From assembly GCA_003176045.1 (NCBI GenBank), contig PSRM01000181.1, forward strand, positions 1 through 64,000: a DNA stretch of 64,000 bases, given 5' to 3'. Each line of letters opens with the position of its first letter. Position 1 is the first letter of the stretch. The stretch comes from Verrucomicrobiota bacterium (GTDB taxonomy: Bacteria; Verrucomicrobiota; Verrucomicrobiia; Limisphaerales; UBA8199). The position numbers were made by a program, and so were the translations under genes. Below the pieces are notes generated by a model. The model made no database searches. It was not told where the DNA came from and worked only from the letters and a program-made list of their open reading frames with translations. Shown here one piece after another: positions 55,786-64,000 of the stretch.

Positions 55786-58434
55786 ATGAAGTTATTTCAG
55801 AAAATCTTTCCAAGCCTGGTCATCACGACCGTCGCAAGTCTGGCTGCCTTCTCCCTCCGAGCCGATCCCGTGTTTTGCTGCACCGGCTCCGCAACTGCTG
55901 ACACTGGCTACACAGCGAATACTGACGCCTCGACAGCCGGCGGCTGGACCGGCAGCAGCACTTATGCCTCCACTGCCGCGGGAGACACCCAGACCAGCGG
56001 TGGGCGTTTTTGTCAGGGTGGCGCTGTGGCCGACACCAAGCCATGGTTTCAGTTGGTGTTCCCCGCGGTAGCCAACGCGGGCGGGACTTACATTCTTTAT
56101 GGAACCCGAGGCTCGGACGCGAGCGTTAACACGGATGCGATCATGAATATTAGCGCGGTTGCAAACTGCACCGTCTCCGCCAGCACAACCACCTTCTTTC
56201 AAAAAAACCAGGCCACTCTCAACGGCTGGAAGGCGATTTGCAACGTCACACTCAACGCGGGACAAACCGTCCCGACCATCAAGTTTACCTACCATTCCGG
56301 CACTCTCACTGCATCCACCCGGCTGGTCTCTCAAGGATACAAACTCGAAGCCGTGACACCTTGTTCACTCACCGCCACGGTGGACATTGATGATACTACC
56401 GGGCCATTTGACAACACGACCACCAGTGTCGGGGTGAAGAATATCAGTGCCAGCGCCACCAAGGTCACTGTTTATAAATACAATGGGACTTCCTCCACCC
56501 AACTCGGGGCCAACACCTACGCCGGTGGCAGCACCCCTTCCAGCGCCAGCGTCAGTGTCAGCTCTCTGGCCAAAGGTGACATCATCTTCGCGACGCAAAC
56601 CGTCAGCGGTCAGGAAGGATGCAAGAAAGAACAAGGCATTACTGGCGTGAGCTACACCGCCGGCAGCGGCGCCCCGAACAAAATGCGCTTCTGCATCGGG
56701 CTCAGAAACACCAGCACCGCCGCGGCCCCCTTGGGCTTCAATGGTGGAGGCACCGGCACGATTTACCTTCTCGGCGCCAACGGTGGTGGCGCCGTTTCCC
56801 AATCCAGCGCTCCGACGGGCATCCCAGCCAAGAACATCATAACCGCAGGTCGAGGCTGGCAAACGCTCTCTTTCATTAACGGCACCGATCCCTGCTATAA
56901 CTTCACGGCCGGCAGCGCAGCCTCCTCAGTGCCCGGCAATGCGGGCGCGGGTGGCAGCAGTTGGGCCGTTCTCGAAGGGCTTTACATAGTTCCCGACGAT
57001 CCCACCGACACTGGTGAATACAAGGTTTATATTGATAATATCAAGAATGGCAGCGCTGTGCTTCAGGATTTTGAAGGCGGCACCGTAAACAGTGGCCTGA
57101 CCTTCTCGCAACCAAGTTTTTCCGGCACTACCAGCCCTAACCTTCTGGGTTCGGCAGGTGGAAATATCATCCCTAACCTCGCGGTTGTCACCACCAGCAA
57201 CCCGGATGTCGGTTCAAAGTGCGATTTCCTGAATTGGCAGTTCAACGCCACCGCTTCGACCGTCTGGTTGAGACTCACGACCAGTGGCGCCAACGGCACG
57301 CCAAACCCATCTGTTGACGTCAGCCAGCCCGTCACCATTCGAGTGCTGGTGTTGCCCGCCGGCGTGTCCTCCGCAGCGCTGAATATCAGCCAGCCCGCCA
57401 ATAAAACCATCACCGTCGCAGCCGCTGACAGCGTGACTATCACAGCTACCGACAGCAGCGGCGGTTCCAGCGCACTGGCTTATCAATGGAAAAAGAACGG
57501 CGTTTCCATCAATGCCGGCAATGCTGGTGATCTCACCGGCTATAACAGCGCCACGCTCAGTTTCACCAGCCCGGTCTCCGCCGATGCGGGCAGTTACTCC
57601 TGCGCGGTTACAGACACCGTTACCGGCACAGGCGCAGGAACCTACACCTCCGAGTGCAACCAATTCGTGGTCAGCGCGAACAAAGCCAATCAGACGATTT
57701 CCTTCGGCTCGCTCCCAAACAAGAATTACGGCGATCCGCCATTCAACGTCAGCGCAACTGCGTCCTCGGGCCTCTCGGTAAGCTTCAGCCTCGACGACAC
57801 TCCTCCAGCTTCCATTTTGGGCAACACCATCACACTTACCGGTCCCGGAACAGTTTCCGTGCGAGCCAAACAACTCGGCAATGCGGACTACAACGCCGCC
57901 ACAGATGTGGTCCAATCCTTCACCGTCTTTGCGCTCAATCCGCCGAACGTTTCCTCCAACGTCGCGCCTCATCTAAGCGCCAAAATCAGCGTTGCGCCCT
58001 TGCTGGCCGCCTGCAGCAATCCGCAGAGTTACCCTCTCTCCTTAAGTACAGGCTCGTCCAGTTCTCAAGGCGGCGCCGTTAGCTCTGATGCTAACTACAT
58101 TTATTACTCTCCACCTGCCGGAAATCTTGCCAGCGACACAATCGCCTACTCGGTGAGCAACGGCCACGGCGGCCTGGCCTCAGCCGCAATCACAATCAAC
58201 TTCATCGCCCCCGGCGGTCTGGCCCAGAGCATTGCCTATGCAGCGGGCGGGGTCAGTGTCACCTTTGCCGGCATCCCCGGCCAGGGCTACGACGTGCAGA
58301 GAGCCGACGACTCCAATTTCACGGTCAACCCGGTCACCCTCCTGACCACCAACGCGCCCGCAGCCGGCATCTTCTCCATCACCGACCCAAGCCCGCCCAA
58401 TCCGACGGGCTTCTACCGCACCAAGCAGAACTGA
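55786..58434 (+). CDS. Large exported surface protein with Ig-like domains
   Basis: An 882-residue exported protein with a signal peptide (about 1-26, KLFQKIFPSLVITTVASLAA). The N-terminal half (to about 530) is rich in Ser, Thr, Gly and Asn with Cys pairs near 30-33. Residues about 540-625 form an Ig-like domain (ALAYQWKKNGVSIN and SADAGSYSCAVTD). Residues about 633-710 are an MBG-like domain (QTISFGSLPNKNYGDPPF). Then comes a cadherin-like stretch (YSVSNGHGGLASAAITI) and a final beta domain. No PEP-CTERM or other anchor is evident at the end. It could be an adhesin or part of the outer surface layer. Confidence 0.75.
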   Translation: MKLFQKIFPSLVITTVASLAAFSLRADPVFCCTGSATADTGYTANTDASTAGGWTGSSTYASTAAGDTQTSGGRFCQGGAVADTKPWFQLVFPAVANAGGTYILYGTRGSDASVNTDAIMNISAVANCTVSASTTTFFQKNQATLNGWKAICNVTLNAGQTVPTIKFTYHSGTLTASTRLVSQGYKLEAVTPCSLTATVDIDDTTGPFDNTTTSVGVKNISASATKVTVYKYNGTSSTQLGANTYAGGSTPSSASVSVSSLAKGDIIFATQTVSGQEGCKKEQGITGVSYTAGSGAPNKMRFCIGLRNTSTAAAPLGFNGGGTGTIYLLGANGGGAVSQSSAPTGIPAKNIITAGRGWQTLSFINGTDPCYNFTAGSAASSVPGNAGAGGSSWAVLEGLYIVPDDPTDTGEYKVYIDNIKNGSAVLQDFEGGTVNSGLTFSQPSFSGTTSPNLLGSAGGNIIPNLAVVTTSNPDVGSKCDFLNWQFNATASTVWLRLTTSGANGTPNPSVDVSQPVTIRVLVLPAGVSSAALNISQPANKTITVAAADSVTITATDSSGGSSALAYQWKKNGVSINAGNAGDLTGYNSATLSFTSPVSADAGSYSCAVTDTVTGTGAGTYTSECNQFVVSANKANQTISFGSLPNKNYGDPPFNVSATASSGLSVSFSLDDTPPASILGNTITLTGPGTVSVRAKQLGNADYNAATDVVQSFTVFALNPPNVSSNVAPHLSAKISVAPLLAACSNPQSYPLSLSTGSSSSQGGAVSSDANYIYYSPPAGNLASDTIAYSVSNGHGGLASAAITINFIAPGGLAQSIAYAAGGVSVTFAGIPGQGYDVQRADDSNFTVNPVTLLTTNAPAAGIFSITDPSPPNPTGFYRTKQN

Positions 58435-58567
58435 TAAAAAGACCACAGGACCACTGACCACAGGACTACAAGACCACAGACCACTGACCACGAGACCACT
58501 GACTACGGACTTCGGACCCAAAGCAAGGCACCACTTCACGTTTCACGTTTCACGTTTCACGCATCAC
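58435..58567. repeat. accactg/accacag and cacgttt arrays
   Basis: Units accacag, accactg and gactaca (58441-58505) are followed by three or four cacgtttcacg units (58535-58567) ending in catcacc directly before the start codon of the next gene. The same heptamers occur around 45440 and 50100. Confidence 0.9.
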
Positions 58568-58568
58568 C

Positions 58569-59249
58569 ATGAACCCGCGCCTCCTTCTAACCACTCTGAG
58601 TTTGGCCCTGGCCCTCAGCTCGCGTGCCGCCCTCTACACCTTCACTTTCAGCGGTCCGTTCGCCAATAGCGGCAACGTGCCTGACGGCAATCTCAGCGGC
58701 TGGACCGACTCGCAAAACGTAGGCGGCATGTACGAGCAAGTAACCGCTCTCCAGGTAAAGCTAAACATAAGCGGAGGCTATAACGGCGACTTATATGCAT
58801 ACTTGAGCCATGACAATGTCCTCGTCCCATTGCTAAATCGCGTTGGTGTAAGCTCCGGGAACTCGTTCGGCTCCTCCGACTCAGGCTTCAACGTAACCTT
58901 CTCCGCGACCGGCGCGGATGTACACACCGCCTCAGCCGGCGGTGGCCAATTGACGGGAAATTATTCCGCCGATGGCCGCACGATTAGCCCACTATCTCCT
59001 GCCGCGGCGTTTGATACAGCCAGCCGCATTGCTTTGAACGCCTTCAATGACTTGAACCCGAACGGCCTCTGGTATCTCTTCATTGCCGACGTCTCCGCCG
59101 GCGGCGGCCAGGCCCATGTGAACAGTTGGGAACTCGACATCGCCGCCGTCCCCGAACCGATCGGCCCCGGTCTCGCGATCTTCGCCGTTTCCGCCACGTT
59201 GGGCGCCCTCTTCCGCCTGCGCCGCAAAGTGGTCCCACGCACCAATTAG
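58569..59249 (+). CDS. PEP-CTERM protein with P-domain-like beta-sandwich
   Basis: A 226-residue exported protein. Signal peptide about 1-20. The middle (about 22-190) resembles the proprotein-convertase P/Homo B domain: ISGGYNGDLYAYLSHDNV, then LLNRVGV and LNPNGLWYLFIADVSAGG. The C-terminus carries VPEPIGPGLAIFAVSATLG (about residues 194-212) and a basic end RLRRKVVPRTN, i.e. the complete PEP-CTERM sorting signal. It would be exported, sorted by an exosortase (not in the window) and possibly attached to the cell surface. Confidence 0.88.
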   Translation: MNPRLLLTTLSLALALSSRAALYTFTFSGPFANSGNVPDGNLSGWTDSQNVGGMYEQVTALQVKLNISGGYNGDLYAYLSHDNVLVPLLNRVGVSSGNSFGSSDSGFNVTFSATGADVHTASAGGGQLTGNYSADGRTISPLSPAAAFDTASRIALNAFNDLNPNGLWYLFIADVSAGGGQAHVNSWELDIAAVPEPIGPGLAIFAVSATLGALFRLRRKVVPRTN

Positions 59250-59274
59250 CCTTCTAACGGCCGGATACGCAGGT

Positions 59275-59405
59275 AATAGTCCCGCAGGGGACGACAGATA
59301 ATAGCCCAGCGTTTTCAACGCTGGGTTTGCGGGGCGGCGCCGAACAAGTCCCGTCAGGGACGGCAGAATCAGTCCTTTCTCTCTGCCGTCTCTGCGGGAC
59401 TCAGC
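59275..59405. repeat. GGGACGACAG / CCCAGCG element
   Basis: agtcccgcaggggacgacag at 59278, cccagcgttttcaacgctggg at 59306 (split), then gtcccgtcagggacggcag at 59348 and ctgccgtctctgcgggac at 59381. Fourth copy; it lies between the PEP-CTERM gene and the next gene. Confidence 0.85.
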
Positions 59406-59489
59406 TCTCATCCGCATCGGCATTAGCACTAAATTCCTTTACAATAACTAACCTCCGCGTAATATCAGAGACGAAACAAAGGACCCTTT

Positions 59490-60683
59490 ATGAGCGCCAT
59501 CTGTCGCATTCTGATCCTAGGTGCTGCCGTCTGCCCTCTTTTGGCGAACGTAGCTTTAGCGGATTCGATTACCCTGCTGGGTGGCCGCAAAGTTGAGGGA
59601 ACTATTCTCCAAACAAACGAGAACAACATACTCGTACTTACCGAATACGGAGCCCTTAACTATTCGCCGGCCATAATCGAGAAGTTCCAAATCGAGCGCC
59701 CGGAAGCCATAGAGATTAGTGGCACGAATAGACTGCTGACATCCAAGAACCTGCTGATCCTCCTGAGCCAGCAATCCTGGGCCACGAACCTAAGGCAAAT
59801 CCCCGCAACCGTGATTGACAATGGGGTTTTGAAGAATGTGCCTTACACCTCCTTTCGCTGTGGCGAAGATTATGAAATCAACATATACGGAGACCCAGAC
59901 CATCCTGCAGGCATAGAGGCTGGAGTCTACCGCAGTCTGCTCGAAAACAAGCCCGCCAAGAATAATTGCATTTCTTTGCTGAGTGCCGCTCTGCGAGAAC
60001 CGGAGGGCAAGGAAATCTTACACCGGCTTGATTTGGTTAGAGACTTGAAGACTGACAGAGGTTTGACCTACGAAATAACGCCGCCGTCCGCTCTCGATGC
60101 TTACGCGGGCTGGTGGATTTCGGTCTATTCGGAAAAAGGTTTGGAGCTCGCACGTGCCTCTGACCAGGAACTAAAACAAATCTGCGTCAGTAAAAAGGAC
60201 GTCGCGACGCGAACCAAATCAAGCGATGACCCTTCCGGGTGGTCCGAGGAAGATCTGAAGTTAGCGCGCCCGTCACCAGTCATAATCTCGTTCGAAACCA
60301 GCTCGGGTTTGGTGGTGAGCAATGCCGTCGTCAAACCCTATATTCCTGGAGTCAGCCTAATTTGGCGAGAGACCAACAGCGCCAGCGGAGGTATTGTTAA
60401 GCTTGCTGATCTGCCTGAGGATTTACGGAAGCGCTTCGGCTATGATCCTGCCAAATCTGTACTAGTGGCGGAAGCCGAGGAGCAGGCGAGAGCACGGAAC
60501 CGGGACCAGGTTCAAGCGCAGCTCGCTGCCGCCGCGCAGGCGGCTGCGCAGCCTAGCCCCTACACATCGGGAGCCTCCGCGTTTCAGCAGTCTTCCGTTT
60601 ACCCCTCTGGAGGATCGGTTTACGTGCGGGGCTATACCCGAGCAAATGGCACCTACGTCCATAGCTATTCGCGAAGGCGTTAA
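59490..60683 (+). CDS. Hypothetical exported protein
   Basis: A 397-residue protein with a signal peptide (about 1-25, ILGAAVCPLLANVALA). Residues about 27-55 resemble a short Sm-like opening seen in several exported proteins of this phylum (ITLLGGRKVEGTILQ, NNILVLTEYG). The rest has no motif I know. An Ala/Gln-rich segment (about 330-350) precedes a Ser/Tyr-rich C-terminus ending VYVRGYTRANGTYVHSYSRR, a tail common in unrelated exported proteins. It may act at the cell envelope; the function is unknown. Confidence 0.65.
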   Translation: MSAICRILILGAAVCPLLANVALADSITLLGGRKVEGTILQTNENNILVLTEYGALNYSPAIIEKFQIERPEAIEISGTNRLLTSKNLLILLSQQSWATNLRQIPATVIDNGVLKNVPYTSFRCGEDYEINIYGDPDHPAGIEAGVYRSLLENKPAKNNCISLLSAALREPEGKEILHRLDLVRDLKTDRGLTYEITPPSALDAYAGWWISVYSEKGLELARASDQELKQICVSKKDVATRTKSSDDPSGWSEEDLKLARPSPVIISFETSSGLVVSNAVVKPYIPGVSLIWRETNSASGGIVKLADLPEDLRKRFGYDPAKSVLVAEAEEQARARNRDQVQAQLAAAAQAAAQPSPYTSGASAFQQSSVYPSGGSVYVRGYTRANGTYVHSYSRRR

Positions 60684-60705
60684 TTGCGAACATAGATTTC
60701 CGGTT

Positions 60706-61548
60706 ATGAATGGTGTAAATCTCGCAAGAGGTCACAGGGTCGGTGCGTTCCAAATCACGCTTTTGTTCTTCAGCATAGTCGTTTTAAGCGCACTGGCCGT
60801 TGATACCTTCGTGACCCTGCCACCCCAGGTTTCGAACATCATTCACATAACAGATACGCTGGCCTGCGCGATTTTTTTCACGGATTTTTGCTTCCGGTTT
60901 TGTCAAGCGGAGTCGAAAACTGCGTTCATGAAATGGGGCTGGATTGACTTGCTCGCCTGCATCCCGAATCTGGAGATTTTCCGCTATGGCCGGCTAGTTC
61001 GGGTTTTGAGAATCATCCGGCTATTGCGCGGAGTTCGTCTGGTCCAGGTGACAGCGAAGCTCCTGATGGAGAACCGCGCACAGGGCGGCGCCGCTATTGT
61101 CGTATTCACCGCTATTCTTCTAGTGGTATTTTCATCAGGCTCGATACTTGTCTGCGAGCAGCAGGCAAATAATCGAAACATCACGACGGCGGAGGATGCG
61201 ATCTGGTGGAGCATCACAACTCTGACGACGGTGGGTTACGGAGACAAGTATCCTGTTACAACGGAGGGCCGGGCCATCGGGATAATTTTGATGCTCGCGG
61301 GGGTTGGCATTTTCGGCGTCTTGAGCGGATTAGCGGCCTCGTTTTTTCTCGGTGGCCGCAAAAAGGAGGAACTTGACGCTCAAGCAATTCTGGAGCGCCT
61401 TGATCGCCTTCAAGGATCGCTCGACGAATTGGTCGCCACGAAAATCCCTCTTGCCGATGAGACAGCCTCGTCGCGCGACTCTGAAAATCCCGAGAAGCGG
61501 CGTGGGTCTTATTCAATGGAAGGAAACATCATAGGCGATAGGAGGTAA
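60706..61548 (+). CDS. Voltage-gated-type potassium channel
   Basis: A membrane protein of about 280 residues with a six-helix voltage-gated channel plan: four N-terminal helices with an arginine-rich S4 (YGRLVRVLRIIRLLRGVR), then pore helix and selectivity filter TTVGYGD, then S6. A short coiled-coil-like cytosolic tail (EELDAQAILERLDRLQGSLD) may help assemble the tetramer. The start is set at 60706 (MNGVNLARGH); an upstream ATG at 60646 would overlap the preceding gene. Bacterial Kv-like channels of this size are common. No regulatory RCK domain is present. Confidence 0.9.
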   Translation: MNGVNLARGHRVGAFQITLLFFSIVVLSALAVDTFVTLPPQVSNIIHITDTLACAIFFTDFCFRFCQAESKTAFMKWGWIDLLACIPNLEIFRYGRLVRVLRIIRLLRGVRLVQVTAKLLMENRAQGGAAIVVFTAILLVVFSSGSILVCEQQANNRNITTAEDAIWWSITTLTTVGYGDKYPVTTEGRAIGIILMLAGVGIFGVLSGLAASFFLGGRKKEELDAQAILERLDRLQGSLDELVATKIPLADETASSRDSENPEKRRGSYSMEGNIIGDRR

Positions 61549-61730
61549 CGATTGACTTCATTCACCTGCGCCACTCGTGGCGCCTTCGATTAATTACTTC
61601 CTCTTTTATCCGAAATTAGCCGCGCAATCTTCGCAATTTCGGAGAAGCGGGGGGCGGGGGGATTCTGGTAGGATACATTCCAAACTCCAAAAAGCCGCAG
61701 CATGAGCGAACGAAATTGGACACTTCGCCG

Positions 61731-61804
61731 CCTGGGAGCGCGGGCATCTTGCCCGCGAGAGCCACTGGCTCCAGACACGCGGGCAAGATGCCCGCGCTCC
61801 CAGG
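61731..61804. repeat. Paired hairpin element, GCGGGCATCTTGCCCGC stem
   Basis: The left half is gggagcgcgggcatcttgcc then cgc (61733-61755); the right half is gcgggcaagatgcccgc then gctcccagg (61779-61804). Both hairpins carry the same stem. Outer borders are GGGAGCGC and GCGCTCCC. It lies between the potassium channel and the C39-like gene, upstream of the chosen start of the latter. Confidence 0.9.
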
Positions 61805-61844
61805 TGGGCGAACCACATCGAGGCCTATAACCACCAAAAACATC

Positions 61845-63569
61845 ATGAAGACAAAAGCTGAACTGAAAAAAAGAAAAATGTGTCACGCGACGCCTATCTT
61901 TGCTGGAAATTGCCTTTGCGCGGCAGTAGTCCTACTCGCTTTCCAAGTCTGGACAGTTTGTGGGCAGCCTGTTGTTCGCAACAATTTGAATGGCACTTTT
62001 GATATTTGGGCGGCGGGCAGTGACCCGCGCGGTTTGCCGCCTTACCACCCACAGGTGACGATGTATTTCTGCGGCGCCGCCACCATGGAGATGGAATTGG
62101 ACTGCAATGTGATCCGCAGCCAAAACGCGCCGATTGACTATATGCTGCGGGCGGGCATGGCCGTGCCGCCAAATCCAGCGGCAGCGGTGGTGGACGGCGC
62201 GCCACGAAACTCCTTGCCGGTGAATGTGAACTGGTTCAACTGGCCGCCCATTCATTTTACGGGCAACCAGGTTGACGCTGGGGCGCAGACGTTCATTTAC
62301 GGATTAGTTCATGGCCTCAATACCTACAACGGGCTCACGTACATGAATCCGTCTTATCGACCAGGCATGGGGACCAGCCTGGACGACATTGCGGTGGGGT
62401 TGAACCTGATGGATAGCCCGGGGAACGGAGCAGGGCCGCACAACTATGTGGCCTACAATGTCGTTCCGCCCGCGCTCGATCTTGCGACTCGGCTCAGATA
62501 CCAGGACTGGGCGAACCGCACGATGGTGGCTGGACTGAGGCAGTTGGGAATCCCGGCTGCAGCCATGGTTCAGTCTGGCGCGCATTGGATTTGTGTTATC
62601 GGCGTGCAAACGAATCAGGACCCGGGGAACCCAGTCGTCAATCCCGGTTACAAAATCTATGGCTTTTGGATACGCGACCCGGCGACGGGTTATCTGGCAG
62701 CCAATCCGATGTTCGACAAGCATAACAAGAGAATCTGGGGCCTGGGAGCCCTCAAGTTCTTGAGCACCAAAATCAATCCGCGCCGGTTCCTGGCGGCGCA
62801 GACGGAGGAAGATTTTTGGGAATTTCAATTCGACCCGGCTTCAGGTCCGCTGTTTCCGCTGTTTGGTTTTGGTTTCGGATTCAAATTCGAAGTCGAGCCC
62901 ATCGGGCCGATCGCTCTCGATACCGGCAATAACGGCCAGTATAACAGCATCCCCGATCCATCGCCCATATTGACCAATGCGCCCCTTTCGGCCGCGCAAG
63001 CTTTGGTCATCGCGTCCAATACGGTGGCGGGCGAGAGTTTTCTGGCTCAGGACCAGGGGTTCACCAACGGGACATGGGACGTTGCCAACGCGATGATCGT
63101 GCAGCACCCCACGGATGGAACCAACGAGGGTGATTGGTTCATACCCTACGAAGGCGCCGGCGGCACAAACCAGGTGCTGGGCTACGCGATGGTGGATATG
63201 GAAACGGGTGACGTTGACGAAATCGTATGGATGAATCCCGATGACACTGTTCCCTCGATGACGTTAGCGGACTCCGAGGCAGCGGTATATGACGAATCCA
63301 ATGGCATCGGGCTTGGTGACAACATGGAGGAACCCCAACTTACCATCTCGGCAACCCGAACCAACAGTGTGGTCCTGAGTTGGACCGATCCGTCCGTAGG
63401 CACCAACGCTTTCGCCTTTTCGCTCCAGCAGACCCTTTCGCTCTCGTCAACGAACTGGATGACCTTGACGAATAAGCCCAACAACGTTGGCGGCGTGAAC
63501 CAGATCGAGCTGCCGGTCTCAGGCGTGTCATCGTTCTTCCGATTGGTTAATCCGCTGAGCGGGCCGTGA
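61845..63569 (+). CDS. Secreted protein with C39-like cysteine peptidase domain
   Basis: A 574-residue exported protein from the ATG at 61845 (MKTKAELKKRKMCHA); the frame is open further upstream but crosses a hairpin element. Signal peptide about 10-35 (LCAAVVLLAFQVW). The N-terminal part resembles papain-like/C39 peptidases: HPQVTMYFCGAATMEMELD with catalytic C76 and a later SGAHWICVIGVQ with H247. The rest (about 330-574) is a beta-rich region with no motif I recognise. It could process or bind peptides outside the cell. The peptidase call rests on the Cys/His spacing and the local sequence only. Confidence 0.6.
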   Translation: MKTKAELKKRKMCHATPIFAGNCLCAAVVLLAFQVWTVCGQPVVRNNLNGTFDIWAAGSDPRGLPPYHPQVTMYFCGAATMEMELDCNVIRSQNAPIDYMLRAGMAVPPNPAAAVVDGAPRNSLPVNVNWFNWPPIHFTGNQVDAGAQTFIYGLVHGLNTYNGLTYMNPSYRPGMGTSLDDIAVGLNLMDSPGNGAGPHNYVAYNVVPPALDLATRLRYQDWANRTMVAGLRQLGIPAAAMVQSGAHWICVIGVQTNQDPGNPVVNPGYKIYGFWIRDPATGYLAANPMFDKHNKRIWGLGALKFLSTKINPRRFLAAQTEEDFWEFQFDPASGPLFPLFGFGFGFKFEVEPIGPIALDTGNNGQYNSIPDPSPILTNAPLSAAQALVIASNTVAGESFLAQDQGFTNGTWDVANAMIVQHPTDGTNEGDWFIPYEGAGGTNQVLGYAMVDMETGDVDEIVWMNPDDTVPSMTLADSEAAVYDESNGIGLGDNMEEPQLTISATRTNSVVLSWTDPSVGTNAFAFSLQQTLSLSSTNWMTLTNKPNNVGGVNQIELPVSGVSSFFRLVNPLSGP

Positions 63570-63622
63570 ATGAGCGGTTCATTCGGCTTGACCTGTGATG
63601 CGGGCGCTCTGACCCTGAGAGC

Positions 63623-64000
63623 ATGCCTGCGAACGCTCAGCCGGGATTGATCAACAATCCGGCGTCCGATGAGGGTTTACCCCGTCCCTCCAGGCTCGCC
63701 TTGCGTCCGGGCGATATTCAATTCTATAGCGTTTGCGACAACCTCACTGAAGGGCTGATTTACCTGATGGTGTTGTTCAGCCCGTGGGCGTTCGGCACGA
63801 CCCAAGCGTGGTCCATCTGGGTCATGAATGTCGGCGGCTATTCCCTTGGCCTGCTGCTCCTGATAAAGCTCGCGATCCGCTATCTCAAGGGGTATGCGGC
63901 TCCCTGCTGGGGGGAGGAGACCACGGGACTACGGACCACGGACCACAGATCACGGACTAGGGACTACGGACCACAGATTCAAGAGGGCTCAGGGTTCAGG
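63623..64000 (+). CDS. O-antigen-ligase-like membrane protein, N-terminal part (cut by window end)
   Basis: The frame is open from the ATG at 63623 to the end of the window (126 codons). It begins MPANAQPGLINNPASDEG and has two hydrophobic helices, LTEGLIYLMVLFSPWAFG and VGGYSLGLLLLIKLAI. This N-terminus looks like those of O-antigen ligase/polymerase-type membrane proteins of the same group. From about residue 98 the chain is encoded by accacgg units (TTGLRTTDHRSRTRDYG) in frame. Because the gene is cut, its end and full domain order are unknown. The family call is weak. Confidence 0.55.
   Translation, partial: MPANAQPGLINNPASDEGLPRPSRLALRPGDIQFYSVCDNLTEGLIYLMVLFSPWAFGTTQAWSIWVMNVGGYSLGLLLLIKLAIRYLKGYAAPCWGEETTGLRTTDHRSRTRDYGPQIQEGSGFR
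63916..63990. repeat. In-frame accacgg / actacgg array
   Basis: About eight units of accacgg, actacgg and atcacgg at 63920-63975 lie in the reading frame of the last gene, followed by caagagggctcaggg. The same heptamers are intergenic at 45436 and 58441. Confidence 0.85.

Overview
The window is chromosomal DNA from a bacterium that looks like a member of Verrucomicrobiota, most likely the Limisphaerales/Pedosphaera group. This is inferred from gene content: VPEP/PEP-CTERM exported proteins, HAF-repeat proteins, a DUF5069 protein, a sulfatase, Tat-exported Gfo/Idh/MocA oxidoreductases beside a HEAT-repeat protein, a kinase-TolB-TPR fusion, and very many short intergenic repeats. No rRNA, tRNA, CRISPR array, prophage or complete insertion sequence was seen. 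Genes lie on both strands in short transcription units.

Layout. 0-4 kb: FmdB-type zinc ribbon protein, NUDIX hydrolase overlapping an MFS transporter, FabI. 4-6.5 kb: a decayed nucleotidyltransferase and a two-gene ATPase/TOPRIM pair that resembles anti-phage systems. 6.5-18 kb: housekeeping and signalling (ThrS with a core insertion, a sulfatase, a serine/threonine kinase, a dihydropteroate synthase-like protein, SpmA/SpmB, PyrB, PyrR). 18-29 kb: envelope genes (family 2 glycosyltransferase, lipoprotein, a giant MMPL-acyltransferase fusion, a methyltransferase, a secreted alpha/alpha-barrel-like protein, an SGNH-TPR protein). 29-40 kb: RidA-like protein, secreted glycosidase-like protein, PIG-L deacetylase, oxidoreductase, PurC, threonine aldolase, HAF/PEP-CTERM protein, TyrS, an orphan antitoxin-like protein. 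40-46 kb: accessory block with a frameshifted ankyrin-DUF4253 gene, a nucleotidyltransferase pair, a solitary DndB-like DGQHR protein and a HAD protein. 46-51 kb: HEAT protein plus oxidoreductase operon and a LysR regulator. 51-52.7 kb: a structured RNA with terminator, then three tiny genes sharing a double-glycine leader-like motif and closed by their own terminator. 53-64 kb: exported proteins, a potassium channel, a C39-like secreted protein and the start of an O-antigen-ligase-like membrane protein cut by the window end.

Two things dominate the non-coding DNA. First, about thirty arrays of 7-9 nt units (caccaaa, cttcaaa, gtcagtg, cacgttt, accacgg, ttggact, ttttaacg and others), often in facing inverted pairs. 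Second, hairpin elements: one family begins GGAGCGC and ends GCGCTCC around two hairpins whose stem sequence is matched within a locus but differs between loci; another carries GTCCCGTnnGGGACGACAG and CCCAGCGTTTCAACGCTGGG. Both kinds are found inside reading frames without breaking them, making low-complexity linkers and, in a few genes, the N-terminus or even the signal peptide.

The best candidate for an undescribed system is the three-peptide cluster at 52.0-52.7 kb. The ATPase/TOPRIM pair, the solitary DGQHR protein and the locus-matched hairpin elements come next. Functions are assigned by reading motifs only; no database search was run.
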